Shown here: in pieces, positions 18,849-26,756 of the stretch
How the letters are laid out: every line of letters begins with the position of its first letter
How positions within the stretch are numbered: position 1 is the first letter of the stretch
Assembly (NCBI GenBank): GCA_963771295.1
Contig: CAVYTB010000008.1
Location: 581,242-645,241 of the forward strand
DNA length: 64,000 nucleotides
Source of the DNA: Acidiferrum sp963771295
GTDB lineage: Bacteria; Acidobacteriota; Terriglobia; Acidiferrales; UBA7541
Direction: 5' to 3'
The notes under the pieces: model-generated
Seen by the model: the letters and a program-made list of their open reading frames with translations, nothing else
The model's database searches: none
What the model was told of the DNA's origin: nothing
Made by a program: the position numbers and the translations under genes

Positions 18849-20156
18849 TCAATTAAACTTCGTCGTCTTCCAGATCGCTGTGCCGCAAGCCACCAGCAAA
18901 ATCAACATCGCCGCGATCAGGACTAGCGCTGGCCCCCAGCGAATCGAGAGCTGCGGCACGCGCGCGATTCTGGCGAATCCCACAAACACGGCTGTGGCTC
19001 CGGCGATCAAGATCCAATCCACTGCTCTTCTTTTTGGAGGCGCCTCTCCTGCGGCTTGCCGCCCGTCCATACGGGCTTCGATATGTTCAGCCGCGACGCC
19101 GTACCGATTACTCTCCTGCCGCGCCGCCTCTTTCCAATGCGACCGCTCCTTGCTGGTGGCCGACGAAAGCGCGATCGCTCCCACGCCCAGCATCATCAGC
19201 AGCGATCCGCTAATCACCTGCAGGTACGTGGCATGTCCCCTGCCGTGCAATTCGCCAAATACCAGAATTCCCCACAGCATGCCCCAGAGCTGATTGGTGT
19301 TCGACAGCGGAATCCCTCGGCTGATTCCCACATACTTCGCGGCATACTGCTGAAACAGGTCACCGATTACCCAGATGAATCCGCCCAGCATCAGCCAGAA
19401 CATTACTCCGCGGGCGCTTGCCAATTCTCGCCGCAACGGCCCTACGCCGAGCGTGCTGATGGCCAGCGCGGTCATCATGCCGAGTTCGCCGAAGGTAAAG
19501 AATGTTACGAAGGAGAGCGGGTTCATTCCCGTGAGGTACGCTTTGCGGTAGGGGATGTACATCGTTCCCCACAAAATTCCCGCACCCAACGCCGCCCATA
19601 CGCCGCTGAGCGAGTGCGCTGCTGGGCCCGGCGATGACGACGACGCGATTGCCAGCATCGCCGCGCCGATACACATCACCAACGTTCCGCCGAGCACTCC
19701 CGCCCAGCGGCGCCAGCCGGCTTGTTGCAATTCGTTGAAGAAAAGGAATCCCCACAAGATGCCGAGCAGGCTATTCGAATTCCACAGCGGAAACGCGATG
19801 CTCAGGCCGATGTCGCGGATGGCGTAAATCGTCAGCGTGTTGGCCACAGCCCACAAACAACCCGCCAGCAGCGCCCACAGGATCAGATGCGGCGCGCGTC
19901 CCACGTCCGCGCGAATCGAAGACGTGCCCAGAATTAAAGCAGGCAGGCTCCAGCGCGCCAGGAAAACTCCAATCACCATGATCAGTGAAATGACCACTGG
20001 CGAAACGCCGATGCTCACCAGTTTGGTGGGCGCCTCGGCCGCTCCCAGCCACGCTCCCGCCGCAAACCCGGAAAGGATTCCCAACAGTTGTAGCTTGCGC
20101 GCCCGCGTTGCATCTTTCGCCGCAATCGAAGAGCTAACCGCGCCGGAATTTTCCAT
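18849..20156 (-). CDS. GRP/DMT-superfamily sugar permease (GlcU/RhaT-like)
   Basis: 435 residues from the ATG at 20156 (GGGGG before it; a TTG five codons earlier is possible). Ten to eleven membrane helices arranged as an internal duplication: PLWNSNSLLGILWGFLFFNE in the first half and PLSNTNQLWGMLWGILVFGE in the second, the hallmark of glucose/ribose-porter family transporters. A soluble linker (about 345-390) precedes a final pair of helices, an unusual C-terminal extension. It sits between a tiny membrane-peptide gene and a PfkB kinase, consistent with sugar uptake and phosphorylation. Confidence 0.88.
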   Translation of the reverse strand: MENSGAVSSSIAAKDATRARKLQLLGILSGFAAGAWLGAAEAPTKLVSIGVSPVVISLIMVIGVFLARWSLPALILGTSSIRADVGRAPHLILWALLAGCLWAVANTLTIYAIRDIGLSIAFPLWNSNSLLGILWGFLFFNELQQAGWRRWAGVLGGTLVMCIGAAMLAIASSSSPGPAAHSLSGVWAALGAGILWGTMYIPYRKAYLTGMNPLSFVTFFTFGELGMMTALAISTLGVGPLRRELASARGVMFWLMLGGFIWVIGDLFQQYAAKYVGISRGIPLSNTNQLWGMLWGILVFGELHGRGHATYLQVISGSLLMMLGVGAIALSSATSKERSHWKEAARQESNRYGVAAEHIEARMDGRQAAGEAPPKRRAVDWILIAGATAVFVGFARIARVPQLSIRWGPALVLIAAMLILLVACGTAIWKTTKFN

Positions 20157-20174
20157 GCGCCCCCGAATCAATCG

Positions 20175-20315
20175 CTACCGCACAAACCTCAACAGCAACA
20201 ACCCGCCCACCAGGACAAGCACCGGCACCCAGAAGTGCACATCCGTCAGCACGCTCTTCAGCCAACGGCGCGGTTCCTTGTTTGTCGGATTGCCAGTGCC
20301 TGGTGTGACCGTCAT
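20175..20315 (-). CDS. 46-residue single-pass membrane peptide
   Basis: Short ORF of 47 codons: ATG at 20315, stop at 20175. The product has a polar, basic N-terminus (MTVTPGTGNPTNKEPRRW) and one C-terminal transmembrane helix (VPVLVLVGGLLLL) ending RFVR. The stop lies 18 bp from the permease start on the same strand, so it looks like the first gene of the sugar-uptake operon. Function unknown; a small transporter-associated subunit is one possibility. Support comes from the coherent hydrophobicity pattern and spacing, not from recognised homology. Confidence 0.6.
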   Translation of the reverse strand: MTVTPGTGNPTNKEPRRWLKSVLTDVHFWVPVLVLVGGLLLLRFVR

Positions 20316-20439
20316 AGTCGGCGCGATTATAGCTCAGGGCTTGATTTACAACACACGGGAGAAGTTTTCCGCCGCAATTTCCTGGATTTGCCCTCGCTGC
20401 CCGCACGCGATATTCTCCCTAGTTCGCTGGAGGAACTGA

Positions 20440-23400
20440 ATGAATCGCTCATTGCGTTGCCGTGTGTTCGGATCGCTCGTGCTTGCCGGCTTCTCTGTGT
20501 TCTGCGCCGCACAACTCGCCACTGCGCAGCAATTCGATCCCAAGCTTTACTCCGAAATGCGCTGGCGCTGCATTGGTCCCTTTCGCGGCGGCCGAACGGT
20601 TGCCATCAGTGGCGTTCCGCATCAGCCAAACGTGTTCTATATGGCTGCGGTAAACGGCGGCGTTTGGAAGACCACCGATTTTGGCAATACCTGGACGCCC
20701 ATCTTCGATGATCAGCCTTCCGGCTCGGTCGGCGCTCTTGCTGTCGCTCCCTCCGATCCCAACATCATTTATGTTGGCAGCGGCGAAGGATTGCAGCGCC
20801 CCGATCTTGCTGTCGGCGATGGAGTCTACAAGTCCACCGACGCAGGAAAAACGTGGATTCACCTTGGTCTGCGCGACGCTCAGCAAATCACGGCGATTAT
20901 CGTCGACCCCAAGAATCCTGATCGTGTCTTCGTGGCCGCAGAAGGCCATCCTTACGGGCCTAACGCGGAACGCGGCGTTTTCCGTTCGCTTGATGGCGGC
21001 AAGAATTTCGAGAAGGTTCTCTATAAAGATGAAAACACCGGCGTAGCCGATCTGGTGATGGATCCAGGCAACCCGCAGACCCTTTTCGCCGCGCTGTGGG
21101 CCGCGCGCGTGGCGCCCTGGGAAGTTCGCAGCGGCGAATCCTTCGTGATTCCTGGCAGCGGACTCTACAAGTCCACGGACGGTGGCACAACCTGGCGTCT
21201 CATCACCAAAGGCCTTCCGGCGTCCGACGAACTCGCGCGCATCGGCATCGCCGTCTCTTTGAGCAATCCCCGACGCATGTATCTCAGTGCGGAATCAAAA
21301 AGAGATGCCGGAATCTACCGTTCGGACGATGCGGGCGAATCCTGGCAATTCGTCAACGGCGACCATCGTATTGGTGGCCGTGGTCCCGGCGCCATGGGCA
21401 TCGCGGTCTCGCCAGACAATCCGGATTTGATCTATGTGGCCAACACCACAACGTGGAAATCCACCGATGCGGGAAAAACATTTGTGGGCTTCAAAGGCGC
21501 TCCCGGCGGCGACGACTACCAGCGTATCTGGATCAATCCCGAAAATTCGCAGATCATCGCGCTTACGGCAGACCAGGGCGCGGCGATTAGCGTGAACGCC
21601 GGCGCAACCTGGAGCAGTTGGTACAACCAGCCAACAGGGCAGTTCTATCACGTAACCACCGACACACGTTTTCCTTACTGGGTTTACGGCGCACAGCAGG
21701 AAAGCGGCAGCGCCGCCACGATGAGCCGCTCCGACTATGGCGAGATTACTTTCCGCGAGTGGAGCCTCCCTGGCGTATTCGAGTACGGCGACATCGCCGT
21801 AGATCCCAACGATCCCAATCTTGTCTACGGTGCCAAACTCACGCGCACTCGCCAGGACATTGGCGAAGTGGCTGACATTGCGCCCGAGCCGGTTCGCCGT
21901 GGCGAATATCGCTACAACCGCACTCTTCCTGTAGTTTTCTCGCACCCCGATCCCAAAACTCTGTACTTCGCTGCGAACGTGCTCTTTAAGACCACAGATC
22001 AGGGCCGCAGTTGGACCGTGATCAGCCCCGACCTGACTCGTACATCCTATGAACTTCCGCCGAATCTCGGCATCTTCGAAGCAGGCGATCCCGAAAAGGG
22101 TAAGCATCGCGGCACGATCTATGCCGTGGCACCGTCGTTCCAGGAGGCCGAGACCATCTGGGCCGGCACCGACGATGGCAAAATTCAGCTTACGCGCGAC
22201 GGCGGAAAAAACTGGAAAGACATCACGCCGCCGCAACTCAAGCCCTGGAGCAAAGTGTCCATCATCGAAGCCTCGCACTTTGATCCCGGTACTGCCTACG
22301 CCGCGATCAATAGTTTTCGTCTAGACGATCTCCGTCCGCACATCTACCGCACTCGCGATTTCGGCGCCACGTGGGTCGAGATCACCAGCGGTATTGCTGA
22401 CAACGCACCGTCCAATGTGGTGCGCGAAGATCCGTCGCGGAAAGGCTTGCTGTATGCCGGTACGGAAACCTCCGTGTATGTTTCGTTTAATGATGGCGAT
22501 TCCTGGCAGCCGCTGCAACTGAACTTGCCGCACACGTCGATGCGCGACCTTACGATTCATGGAGATGATTTGATCGTCGGCACTCACGGACGCTCCTTCT
22601 GGATTCTCGACGACGTTACTCCCTTGCGCCAGATGAGCGAGGAAGTTACCAAGTCCGGCGTGTACTTGTTTGCGCCCCAGCAAGCTGTGCGCTTCCGCTG
22701 GAACCGCAATCCCGATACGCCGCTTCCTCCCGAGGTGCCTGCGGGAAAAAATCCTCCTGACGGCGCCATCATCGACTACTATCTGGCATCATCCGCGACT
22801 GCCGCGGTCACTCTGGACATTCTCGACCCTACCGGCGCGCTGGTTCGCCGCTACTCCAGCACCGACAAACCTCTTGCGATGGATGAGATTGCCGCCCACC
22901 ATCCCATTCCGATGTACTGGGTTCGCCCCAAGCAAATTCTTTCCGGCGAAGCCGGCATGCACCGCTTCGTTTGGGATGTGCACTATCCTCCGCCGCATGC
23001 GCTGAACATGGAGTTTCCTATCTCCGCTATCGTGCACAACACGCCGCTTCATCCTCTGGGCGCCTGGGCTCTTCCCGGTAACTACACGGTGAAGCTGACT
23101 GTCGATGGCAAAAGCTACTCGCGACAACTCACGCTGATCATGGACCCGCGCATCAAAACTTCGGCCGAGGATCTGGCCAAGCAACATGAAATGGAAATGG
23201 ACGCGGTGGAAGGCATGAATGAGAGCCTGGAGGAATTGGAGCAGGTTCAATCCGTACGAGCGCAGTTAAAAGATGCGGCCTCGAAAGCAAAAGGGAAACT
23301 AGCCGAGCAGGTTGAGGCTGTCGACAAGCCATGCGAGGAGCTACAAGGCGCCTCGCAGAGCGGCTTCTTCGGCTTGCCTCCCAGCGGGAAGCGGCCGGAG

Positions 23401-23667
23401 ACCCTCTCGACTCTGAATCAACACTTTGCCGCGATCCTGGCAACAGCGGATAGCGCCGATGCCGCCCCTACCACGCAAGCCACTGCTGTGTATAAAGAAC
23501 TCGATGAAGCTTCCGCAGCACTTCACAAACGGTGGAATGCGCTGAACGAAACCACGCTGCTGGAATTGAATCAGTCCTTGAAGCAAGCGGGCCTTCCGAC
23601 AATCGATCCAAAAAAGCCACCGACCAGCGAACCAGCCGACGACTCTGACGGCGACGACGAGCCGTAG
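20440..23667 (+). CDS. Large secreted VPS10/BNR-repeat (sortilin-like beta-propeller) protein
   Basis: 1075 residues. Signal peptide (VLAGFSVFCAAQLATA-Q), then many Asp-box/BNR blades with the pattern 'sTDgGkTW' (YKSTDAGKTW, YKSTDGGTTW, YRSDDAGESW, FKTTDQGRSW) up to about residue 700, an Ig/FlgD-like segment (VTLDILDPTGALVRRY, about 785-800), and a helical C-terminal domain with an acidic tail. Similar 1000-residue proteins are abundant in Acidobacteria; some are annotated as glycosyl hydrolases, but no catalytic residues can be assigned here. GGAGG precedes the ATG. Monocistronic. Confidence 0.9.
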   Translation: MNRSLRCRVFGSLVLAGFSVFCAAQLATAQQFDPKLYSEMRWRCIGPFRGGRTVAISGVPHQPNVFYMAAVNGGVWKTTDFGNTWTPIFDDQPSGSVGALAVAPSDPNIIYVGSGEGLQRPDLAVGDGVYKSTDAGKTWIHLGLRDAQQITAIIVDPKNPDRVFVAAEGHPYGPNAERGVFRSLDGGKNFEKVLYKDENTGVADLVMDPGNPQTLFAALWAARVAPWEVRSGESFVIPGSGLYKSTDGGTTWRLITKGLPASDELARIGIAVSLSNPRRMYLSAESKRDAGIYRSDDAGESWQFVNGDHRIGGRGPGAMGIAVSPDNPDLIYVANTTTWKSTDAGKTFVGFKGAPGGDDYQRIWINPENSQIIALTADQGAAISVNAGATWSSWYNQPTGQFYHVTTDTRFPYWVYGAQQESGSAATMSRSDYGEITFREWSLPGVFEYGDIAVDPNDPNLVYGAKLTRTRQDIGEVADIAPEPVRRGEYRYNRTLPVVFSHPDPKTLYFAANVLFKTTDQGRSWTVISPDLTRTSYELPPNLGIFEAGDPEKGKHRGTIYAVAPSFQEAETIWAGTDDGKIQLTRDGGKNWKDITPPQLKPWSKVSIIEASHFDPGTAYAAINSFRLDDLRPHIYRTRDFGATWVEITSGIADNAPSNVVREDPSRKGLLYAGTETSVYVSFNDGDSWQPLQLNLPHTSMRDLTIHGDDLIVGTHGRSFWILDDVTPLRQMSEEVTKSGVYLFAPQQAVRFRWNRNPDTPLPPEVPAGKNPPDGAIIDYYLASSATAAVTLDILDPTGALVRRYSSTDKPLAMDEIAAHHPIPMYWVRPKQILSGEAGMHRFVWDVHYPPPHALNMEFPISAIVHNTPLHPLGAWALPGNYTVKLTVDGKSYSRQLTLIMDPRIKTSAEDLAKQHEMEMDAVEGMNESLEELEQVQSVRAQLKDAASKAKGKLAEQVEAVDKPCEELQGASQSGFFGLPPSGKRPETLSTLNQHFAAILATADSADAAPTTQATAVYKELDEASAALHKRWNALNETTLLELNQSLKQAGLPTIDPKKPPTSEPADDSDGDDEP

Positions 23668-23721
23668 GGCGCACGAGAACAATCGCGTTGCAAAGAGAAC
23701 CGCGGGCGTGCTTGCCCGGCA

Positions 23722-23773
23722 TCTGACCATGGTCAGACCATGATTTGACTATGGTCAGATCTCCTGCTATCCT
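23722..23773 (+). promoter_or_regulatory. Promoter and double-palindrome operator of the Phd/VapC operon
   Basis: Near-consensus sigma-70 promoter TTGACT (23745-23750), 17-bp spacer, TATCCT (23768-23773). A perfect 16-bp palindrome TCTGACCATGGTCAGA (23722-23737) lies just upstream, and a second copy, TGACTATGGTCA (23746-23757, one mismatch), covers the -35 box; the centres are 22 bp apart, about two helical turns. This fits cooperative autorepression by the antitoxin. Confidence 0.75.
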
Positions 23774-23795
23774 AACCCATGCAAGGAGTTACGCC

Positions 23796-24050
23796 ATGGA
23801 GCAAATCGCTATCTCCAAATTCAAAGCGACCTGCCTCGCCGTTTTAGACAGGGTCAGCAAGACGGGAGAGCCCGTGCTCGTTACTCGTTTCGGAAAACCG
23901 GTCGCGACGATTATGCCGCCCGTAACAACACAGCGTGTACCCCGCTTCGGGACAGGTATCGGATCGGCCGAGATCCTCGGCGATATAGTCGGTTCCATCA
24001 GCGATGAATCCGATTGGGAAGCCGCGCGAGAGCCGGAATCTGATAAATGA
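23796..24050 (+). CDS. Phd/YefM-family antitoxin
   Basis: 84 residues, ATG after AAGGAG (23783-23788). N-terminal Phd fold: EQIAISKFKATCLAVLDRVSKTGEPVLVTRFGKPVATIMP, the DNA-binding beta-hairpin/helix domain typical of 'prevent-host-death' antitoxins; the C-terminal part (IGSAEILGDIVGSISDESDWEA) is the usual toxin-neutralising tail. It overlaps the PIN toxin by 4 bp (ATGA) and probably binds the two palindromes in its promoter to repress the operon. Confidence 0.92.
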   Translation: MEQIAISKFKATCLAVLDRVSKTGEPVLVTRFGKPVATIMPPVTTQRVPRFGTGIGSAEILGDIVGSISDESDWEAAREPESDK

Positions 24051-24445
24051 GCCGACTTCTTTTAGATACCCACATTTGGCTGTGGGCGTTTCTGGAACCA
24101 TACAAGCTTTCTTCCGAAGTTCATCAGTCCCTCAGCGATTCGAAAAACGTGCGCTTCCTTTCGGCAGTGAGTATTTGGGAAGCCATCCTCCTACTTGAGA
24201 AGAAGAGATTTAAGGTTTCTGAGGACTTCGGTCAATGGTTCGAGAAGTCAAAGCAAGAACTCAGCCTGACAGCGGTGGGAATGAATTGGAAAGTCGCTCA
24301 CGAACTTCGTTTCACAATGATCGGCTACAGCGATCCGGCGGACCGATTCCTTGTTGCTACCGCACGGGTTTACGACATGACGCTCGTCACCGCCGATGCC
24401 AGAATCCTGCGGCTACCGAATCTAAAGCTGTTGCCCAACGTTTAG
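24047..24445 (+). CDS. vapC: VapC-type PIN-domain ribonuclease toxin
   Basis: 132 residues. PIN fold with the acidic Mg-binding set Asp7 (LLLDTHIW), Glu45 (SIWEA), Asp99 (DPADRFLVATA) and Asp117 (VTADARI). VapC enzymes cleave specific tRNAs or rRNA and arrest growth when not bound by antitoxin. The gene is intact and translationally coupled to the upstream Phd-type antitoxin, so the module looks functional. Confidence 0.92.
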   Translation: MSRLLLDTHIWLWAFLEPYKLSSEVHQSLSDSKNVRFLSAVSIWEAILLLEKKRFKVSEDFGQWFEKSKQELSLTAVGMNWKVAHELRFTMIGYSDPADRFLVATARVYDMTLVTADARILRLPNLKLLPNV

Positions 24446-24485
24446 TGCAATCTGCTCTGGCCATTCTGGCTGATCCCGCTTCTGT

Positions 24486-25244
24486 CTATTTCAAGTACTT
24501 CTGGAAGAATGCCGTAGCGCGCTGCGAGGCGTCCGCCGTGGCTTCCGAGCGGTAACCATCTTTGTTATCCGGGTTTTCGAACGCGTGACCCGCGCCGGTA
24601 TAAATCTTGATGTCCGCTACCTTTCCGTCAGCTTTCATCGCGGATTCAAACGCGTGCACTTTCTCCGGCGGAATGCCTTGATCGTCGGCGCCGAAATTTC
24701 CGAGCACGGGCGCTTTGATCTTGGCGATGTTCGCGGCATCGGTCGGCAGCGGGCCATAGTTCACTACGCACGCCGCTAGTTTCGGCTGGTCTACCGCCAG
24801 TTTGATGGACCATCCTCCGCCCATGCACCAACCAATAGAGCCGATCTTGCTGGCATCTACATCCGGCCGCGACGCCAGATACGCATATCCTGCCTCCAGG
24901 TCGCGTAGTCCCTGATCGTCTGCCAAACCGCGCATCAGAATGTGCGCTTCGTCCGGGGTCTTGGCCGCCTTGCCGCGATACAGGTCCACGGCCAGCGCCA
25001 CGTATCCCTGATCCGCGAATTTCTGCGCCTGATTTCTCACCCAGTCGTTCAATCCCCACCATTCGTGGATCACGATGATCGCCGGATGCTTGCCCGCGCC
25101 TTCGGGCAGCGCCAAATATCCGCTGACCGTATCGTTGCCGCTCTTGTAGGTTACAGTCTCCGTCTTCGGCGCTCCGGCACGCAGCGCCATCCCAAATCCG
25201 AGCACGCACAACGCAAAAGCCGCCAGAAATTGTTTTCTGTTCAC
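24486..25244 (-). CDS. Secreted dienelactone hydrolase-family protein
   Basis: 252 residues with a signal peptide (AAFALCVLGFGMALRAGA). Alpha/beta hydrolase of the DLH family: Glu61 in VIHEWWGL, nucleophile Cys140 in GWCMGGG, Asp187/188 in FGADDQGI and His220 in GAGHAFENP. Classical enzymes hydrolyse dienelactone in chlorocatechol breakdown, but most environmental members have unknown ester or lactone substrates. The predicted export is atypical for the catabolic enzyme and argues for a different role. Preceded by a hairpin (25270-25301) separating it from the peroxiredoxin gene. Confidence 0.9.
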   Translation of the reverse strand: MNRKQFLAAFALCVLGFGMALRAGAPKTETVTYKSGNDTVSGYLALPEGAGKHPAIIVIHEWWGLNDWVRNQAQKFADQGYVALAVDLYRGKAAKTPDEAHILMRGLADDQGLRDLEAGYAYLASRPDVDASKIGSIGWCMGGGWSIKLAVDQPKLAACVVNYGPLPTDAANIAKIKAPVLGNFGADDQGIPPEKVHAFESAMKADGKVADIKIYTGAGHAFENPDNKDGYRSEATADASQRATAFFQKYLK

Positions 25245-25269
25245 GGTGCAATCCCCCCAGAATAAGAAT

Positions 25270-25301
25270 TGGCTCCGGAACTTTAACGCATTCCGGAGCC
25301 A
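25270..25301 (-). terminator. Perfect 11-bp stem-loop, possible terminator or attenuator
   Basis: Arms 25270-25280 and 25291-25301 are perfectly complementary (TGGCTCCGGAA) around a 10-nt loop. On the minus strand it follows the peroxiredoxin stop by 37 bp and precedes the hydrolase start. The downstream tract (AATTCTTATT) is only moderately T-rich, so termination may be partial. Confidence 0.6.
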
Positions 25302-25338
25302 GAAGTCACTCCCACGATACCGGGGCCCGCAGGAGAAT

Positions 25339-25914
25339 TTAGCTGGCTGGGTTTTTCTGCAACTCGTCGATTGCTGCCAGCACTTCGTCGCTATGCTTCT
25401 TCACATCCACATTGGTCCAGACCTTCCGCACCTTACCGTCTGGACCAATCAGATAGGTGTGGCGCGAGGACAGTTTCGCGACTGCCAGATTCATAATCGA
25501 GTCATATTCCTGGGAAACTTTCTTGTCGGTGTCGGCCAGCAGTTTGAACGTCAAGCTCTCCTTGGCGCAAAACTCCTGGTGACTCTTTTCATCCTGCACG
25601 CTGACGCCGAGGATCACGGTATCCTTGGCCTGGTACTTTGCCAGGTCGCGTTGGAAATTGTGCGCCTCGATTGTGCACCCCGGGGTCATGTCTTTTGGAT
25701 AGAAGTACAGCACCACCCACTTGCCTTTGAAATCGTGGAGACTGACAGGCTTTCCTTCTTGTGAATTCAGCGTGAAATCTGGCGCAACGGAGCCTACCGC
25801 GGGAGCGTTGTCGCCGGCTCGCGACCGGGATGCCATGGAAACGACAAGCAGGAAGGCCACCGCAATTGCCGCCACCGCTATAAAAAACACGGTCAACATA
25901 CGCCCCACCTTCAT
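25339..25914 (-). CDS. bcp: Membrane-anchored or exported PrxQ/Bcp-type peroxiredoxin
   Basis: 191 residues: N-terminal hydrophobic segment (MLTVFFIAVAAIAVAFLLVV), then a thioredoxin-fold peroxiredoxin with FYPKDMTPGCTIEAHNF (peroxidatic Cys80) and a conserved Arg in SSRHTYLIGPDG. The second Cys usual five residues later in E. coli Bcp is absent; Cys116 lies 36 residues downstream, the spacing of PrxQ enzymes whose resolving Cys is in the next helix. Reduces peroxides, here probably in the periplasm. Confidence 0.92.
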   Translation of the reverse strand: MKVGRMLTVFFIAVAAIAVAFLLVVSMASRSRAGDNAPAVGSVAPDFTLNSQEGKPVSLHDFKGKWVVLYFYPKDMTPGCTIEAHNFQRDLAKYQAKDTVILGVSVQDEKSHQEFCAKESLTFKLLADTDKKVSQEYDSIMNLAVAKLSSRHTYLIGPDGKVRKVWTNVDVKKHSDEVLAAIDELQKNPAS

Positions 25915-26018
25915 AATTCACCCCTTCTTTCGTAGCCAGGATTTGCGCGGTATCAATCATTGTAGATGCGAAGCCGGGCAAATCGGCTACACCTGCTGGG
26001 CGCACCGGATTCTACTTC

Positions 26019-26441
26019 CTATTTGACAGGTTTAGGTAGATTTGCGTTGTGAATATTGAATCGTTTTGCTTCCGGGCTGCGCGTACTCCAATCGGATGGC
26101 GGGAATGCCACGCGCCAGAACCTTGGGCTCGAGTGCTTGAATTGAATACCGACCTCGGCAACTCCCGTTTGTCCCGGGTTGCAATCGACCACCGTGCAGA
26201 CGATTTCCTCATTAGTCGGAATGTTACGCACGATCAACTCCTGGCCGGCGCAGACCGGTTCTTGCAGCACAATGAGCGCGCCATGAGCGCTGACCACTTC
26301 GGTCTTCGTGCGCTCAGAAAATGTCGCGCCATTCGCCTTTTTGCCGAGCACGATGATTCCCACACAAAGGAAGATTCGTTGGCTCCGCCTTTGGCTTGGA
26401 GTAGTACCGGCGCGTGTGACGGACGTGGTCACAATCCACAC
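26019..26441 (-). CDS. PilZ-like domain protein
   Basis: 140 residues from a GTG at 26441 (AGAAAG upstream). The N-terminal RRSQRIFLCVGIIVLGK and the following 'HGALIVLQEPVCAGQELIVRN' plus 'EVGIQF' match the layout of divergent PilZ beta-barrels common in Acidobacteria. The canonical RxxxR plus D/NxSxxG c-di-GMP motif is only partly kept (RRSQR present; the second motif reads VVSAHGA), so c-di-GMP binding is doubtful. Standalone gene. Confidence 0.7.
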   Translation of the reverse strand: MWIVTTSVTRAGTTPSQRRSQRIFLCVGIIVLGKKANGATFSERTKTEVVSAHGALIVLQEPVCAGQELIVRNIPTNEEIVCTVVDCNPGQTGVAEVGIQFKHSSPRFWRVAFPPSDWSTRSPEAKRFNIHNANLPKPVK

Positions 26442-26756
26442 TTCTTTCTAAGGGCAGTGGCATGCATGACGGGAGCCAAATGCCGGCGAAAGAGCTGTTC
26501 TGTTGCCTCGCGTTGCTTCGATACTCGTGCTGCCTGTTGCTTGTTCGTAGAACGCTATACCGATGCGAGTCATTTGCCCCATCCTCATGAATACATGATG
26601 AGTACGGGCTAATTTGCACGACTGGGATGCAAAGATTTTGTTCTGGCCGGGCAAGTCTACTGGCCATGAGGTGCACGAGTGCGAGAGACAGCGGAATGAA
26701 GTGCGCCAGTATCTGTAGTGCGAAAGCGGTACGAGACGTTTCAGATTGGCAATCTG
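26442..26756. other. Intergenic stretch, no supported feature
   Basis: Between the PilZ-like gene and the end of the RND operon, both on the minus strand. Only short, composition-poor frames are present; no hairpin terminator or RNA gene could be recognised. Confidence 0.4.

Noticed and set aside
21295..22278. 327-codon minus-strand frame inside the VPS10-like gene
   Set aside because: Antisense shadow of a clear Asp-box propeller protein; composition not gene-like.
26448..26654. 68-codon minus-strand frame between PilZ-like gene and RND operon
   Set aside because: No ribosome-binding site, no motif, composition unlike neighbours.
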